DNA from: Gemmobacter sp964439015
GTDB lineage: Bacteria > Pseudomonadota > Alphaproteobacteria > Rhodobacterales > Rhodobacteraceae
Reading direction: 5' to 3'
Assembly: GCA_964439015.1 (NCBI GenBank)
Contig: CAYTMV010000082.1
Location: forward strand, 1 to 8,770
Length of the DNA stretch: 8,770 bases
Part shown: positions 6,369 through 8,770 of the stretch, in pieces
How positions within the stretch are numbered: the first letter of the stretch is position 1
Layout: every line of letters starts with the position of its first letter
Position numbers and translations under genes: made by a program
Notes under the pieces: generated by a model
Told to the model about the DNA's origin: nothing
Seen by the model: only the letters and a program-made list of their open reading frames with translations
Database searches by the model: none

Positions 6369-6397
6369 GTATTAGGCAAGCGGAGAGGGGCGGGCAA
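6369..6397 (-). promoter_or_regulatory. Candidate promoter of the parvulin-argJ-mutT operon
   Basis: On the minus strand TTGCCC (6397-6392) and TAATAC (6374-6369) are separated by 17 bases. Transcription would start near 6362, with a leader of about 107 bases. If this and the secA promoter are both right, the two divergent transcripts overlap for about 30 bases at their 5' ends. Prediction by eye only. Confidence 0.38.
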
Positions 6398-6444
6398 GCC
6401 CTTGGTCTCGCACGATCCTGTCAGAAACCGCCCTCGGAGAAAAC

Positions 6445-8770
6445 ATGCTGGGATTTGGTGCGCTTGCGCGGAAGGTCTTTGGCACGCCCAATGACCGCAA
6501 GGTTAAGGCGGCCCGTCCGCTGGTTGCGAAGATCAACGCGCTGGAGGCCGAGTATCAGGCGCTCTCGGATGACGGGATCAAGGAACGCACGGCTGCGTTC
6601 AAGGCGCGGATCGCGGCCGGCGAAAGTCTGGATGCCCTGCTGCCCGAAGCCTTTGCAAATTGCCGCGAGGCCGCGCGCCGCGCGCTGGGTCTGCGCGCCT
6701 TTGATGTGCAGCTGAAGGGCGGGATCTTCCTGCATCAAGGCAACATCGCCGAGATGAAGACCGGCGAGGGCAAGACCCTGATGGCAACCTTTCCGGCCTA
6801 TCTGAATGCGCTGGCAGGCAAGGGCGTGCATGTCGTGACCGTGAACGACTATCTGGCCAAGCGCGACGCGGAATGGATGAGCAAGGTCTATTCGGCGCTG
6901 GGGCTGACCACCGGGGTCGTCTACCCCTACCAGCCCGATGCCGAAAAGCGCGCCGCCTATCGCGCCGATATCACCTATGCCACCAACAATGAGCTGGGCT
7001 TCGATTACCTGCGCGACAACATGAAGGGCTCCATCGACGAGATGGCGCAGCGCGGCCATTTCTTTGCGATCGTGGACGAGGTGGACTCGATCCTGATCGA
7101 CGAGGCGCGCACCCCCTTGATCATCTCGGGCCCGAGCCAGGACCGCAGCGACCTGTATCAGAAGGTCGATGCCCTGATCCCAGAGCTGACCCCCGAGCAT
7201 TTCAAGCTGGACGAAAAGGCCCGTAACGCCACCTTCACCGAAGAGGGTAACGAGTTCATCGAGCAGCGCCTGCACGCCACGGGCCTGCTGCCCGAGGGGC
7301 AGACCCTTTATGACCCGGAAAGCACCACGCTGGTCCATCACATCAATCAGGGCCTGCGCGCGCACAAGCTGTTCTTCCGTGACCAGCACTATATCGTGCG
7401 CGATGGCGAAGTGATGCTGATCGACGAGTTCACGGGCCGGATGATGCGGGGGCGCCGCCTGTCCGAGGGGCTGCATCAGGCGCTTGAGGCCAAGGAAGGC
7501 GTGTCGATCCAGCCTGAAAACGTGACGCTGGCCTCGGTTACCTTCCAGAACTACTTCCGCCTTTATGACAAGCTGGCCGGCATGACCGGCACTGCCATGA
7601 CCGAGGCGGACGAGTTCATGGAGATCTACAAGCTGGGCGTGGTCGAAGTGCCGACCAACCGCCCGGTGCAGCGCCGCGACGAAGACGATCAGGTCTATCG
7701 CACCGCGCGCGAAAAGTTTGACGGCGTGGTCCGCACCATCAAGGAGGCGCACGCCAAGGGCCAGCCGATGCTGGTCGGCACCACCTCGATCGAAAAGTCC
7801 GAATACCTGTCGGAGTTGCTGAAAAAAGAGGGCATCAAGCACAATGTGCTGAACGCCCGCCAGCACGAGCAGGAAGCGCAGATCGTCGCTGATGCCGGCC
7901 GTCTGGGCGCCGTGACCATCGCCACCAACATGGCCGGCCGCGGCACCGACATCCAGCTGGGCGGCAATGTCGAGTTGAAAGTGCTGGAGGCGATCACCGC
8001 CGACCCGCATCTGCACCCCGATGAAGTCCGCGCCCGGATCGAGGCCGAACACGCCGAAGAAAAGGCCAAGGTGCTGGAGGCCGGCGGCCTGTTCGTGCTG
8101 GGCACCGAACGCCATGAAAGCCGCCGCATCGACAACCAGCTGCGCGGCCGCTCGGGCCGTCAGGGCGACCCCGGTCGCTCGGTGTTCTTCCTGTCGCTGG
8201 AAGATGACCTGATGCGGATCTTCGGCTCTGAACGGCTGGACAACATCCTGTCCAAGCTGGGCATGAAGGAAGGCGAGGCCATCGTTCACCCTTGGGTCAA
8301 CAAGTCTCTGGAGCGCGCGCAGGCCAAGGTCGAAGGTCGCAACTTCGACATCCGCAAGCAGCTGCTGAAGTTCGACGACGTGATGAATGACCAGCGCAAG
8401 GCCATCTTTGGCCAGCGGCTGGAAATCATGCAGGCCGAAGACCTGTCAGAGATCGTGCAGGACATGCGTCATCAGGCGATCGACGATCTGGTCGAGGACT
8501 TCATGCCCTCCAAGACCTATCCCGACCAATGGAACACGCCGGGCCTTTATGCCGCGGCGATGGAAAAGCTGGGTCTGGACGTGCCGGTGATCGCCTGGGC
8601 CAAGGAAGAAGGTGTCGATCAGGACGTGATCCGCGACCGTCTGGAGGAGGCCGCCGACAAGCTGATGGCCGACAAGGTCGAGGCTTACGGCGCCGAGGCG
8701 ATGCGCTCGGTCGAGAAGCAGTTGCTGTTGCAGACCATCGACGCCAAATGGCGCGATCACCTGCTGCGGC
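6445..8770 (+). CDS. secA: SecA, preprotein translocase ATPase (3' end cut off by window)
   Basis: Motor ATPase that drives unfolded preproteins through SecYEG at the inner membrane. The ATG at 6445 has GGAG five bases upstream and the product opens MLGFGALARKVFG, as usual for the family. 775 codons are visible of an expected 900 or so, with no stop before the window ends. Visible features: Q-motif region FDVQL with Gln89; Walker A MKTGEGKT (104-111); Walker B DEVD (211-214) followed by SILIDEARTPLIISG; the preprotein crosslinking domain (about 225-375); nucleotide-binding domain 2 with GTTSIEKSE, then ATNMAGRGTDI (493-503) and the arginine-finger motif GRSGRQGDPG (568-577). The helical scaffold/wing region follows and ends near IDAKWRDHLL. 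The C-terminal linker and zinc-binding tail would lie beyond the window. No damaged motif is seen. It is divergently arranged with a secreted parvulin, which suits a joint role in export and folding. Confidence 0.98.
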   Translation, partial: MLGFGALARKVFGTPNDRKVKAARPLVAKINALEAEYQALSDDGIKERTAAFKARIAAGESLDALLPEAFANCREAARRALGLRAFDVQLKGGIFLHQGNIAEMKTGEGKTLMATFPAYLNALAGKGVHVVTVNDYLAKRDAEWMSKVYSALGLTTGVVYPYQPDAEKRAAYRADITYATNNELGFDYLRDNMKGSIDEMAQRGHFFAIVDEVDSILIDEARTPLIISGPSQDRSDLYQKVDALIPELTPEHFKLDEKARNATFTEEGNEFIEQRLHATGLLPEGQTLYDPESTTLVHHINQGLRAHKLFFRDQHYIVRDGEVMLIDEFTGRMMRGRRLSEGLHQALEAKEGVSIQPENVTLASVTFQNYFRLYDKLAGMTGTAMTEADEFMEIYKLGVVEVPTNRPVQRRDEDDQVYRTAREKFDGVVRTIKEAHAKGQPMLVGTTSIEKSEYLSELLKKEGIKHNVLNARQHEQEAQIVADAGRLGAVTIATNMAGRGTDIQLGGNVELKVLEAITADPHLHPDEVRARIEAEHAEEKAKVLEAGGLFVLGTERHESRRIDNQLRGRSGRQGDPGRSVFFLSLEDDLMRIFGSERLDNILSKLGMKEGEAIVHPWVNKSLERAQAKVEGRNFDIRKQLLKFDDVMNDQRKAIFGQRLEIMQAEDLSEIVQDMRHQAIDDLVEDFMPSKTYPDQWNTPGLYAAAMEKLGLDVPVIAWAKEEGVDQDVIRDRLEEAADKLMADKVEAYGAEAMRSVEKQLLLQTIDAKWRDHLLR

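Noticed and set aside
6335..6715. Possible leader peptide (GTG at 6335) upstream of and overlapping secA, as a SecM-like regulator
   Set aside because: It continues out of frame deep into secA, is Arg/Ala/Gly-rich, has no signal-peptide-like segment and no recognisable arrest motif, and lacks a clear Shine-Dalgarno.
6421..8289. 622-codon open frame on the minus strand, opposite secA
   Set aside because: Antisense shadow of secA. The product has low-complexity His/Gln/Leu/Val composition, no family motif and no credible start signals.

Overview
This GC-rich window reads as chromosomal core DNA from an alphaproteobacterium, most likely a member of the Rhodobacterales (Roseobacter/Paracoccus/Rhodobacter group). 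The grounds are the protein sequences, the YlxR-L7Ae protein directly before infB, and a parvulin-argJ-mutT set divergent from secA. The species assignment is inference from remembered family resemblance; no search was run. There is no sign of phage, transposon, CRISPR array, tRNA or rRNA.

Layout. (1) Positions 2-3237, plus strand: the end of a nusA-ylxR-infB type translation operon. A 5'-truncated YlxR/L7Ae-like RNA-binding protein overlaps infB (initiation factor IF-2) by ATGA. A perfect 24-base palindrome with a T run (3255-3284) terminates it. (2) Positions 3293-3433, minus strand: an unannotated 46-codon gene of unknown function. It has a good Shine-Dalgarno, a plausible promoter, and shares the infB terminator from the other side. 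(3) Positions 3503-3544: a short imperfect stem-loop that resembles a dispersed intergenic repeat of alphaproteobacteria. (4) Positions 3537-6255, minus strand: a probable operon, transcribed as periplasmic parvulin-type prolyl isomerase, then argJ (ornithine acetyltransferase), then mutT (Nudix hydrolase). (5) Positions 6256-6444: the divergent promoter and leader region. (6) Positions 6445-8770, plus strand: secA, the Sec translocase ATPase, cut by the window end after 775 codons.

Functionally, the left block serves translation initiation. The right block pairs protein export (SecA) with a secreted folding factor (parvulin) across a shared divergent promoter region. ArgJ (arginine biosynthesis) and MutT (nucleotide pool cleaning) appear to be carried on the parvulin transcript.

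No new multi-gene system is visible. The items most worth a second look are the 46-residue gene next to infB, the roughly 55-residue lysine/alanine-rich N-terminal extension on ArgJ, the repeat-like stem-loop at the end of mutT, and the overlapping divergent leaders between secA and the parvulin gene.
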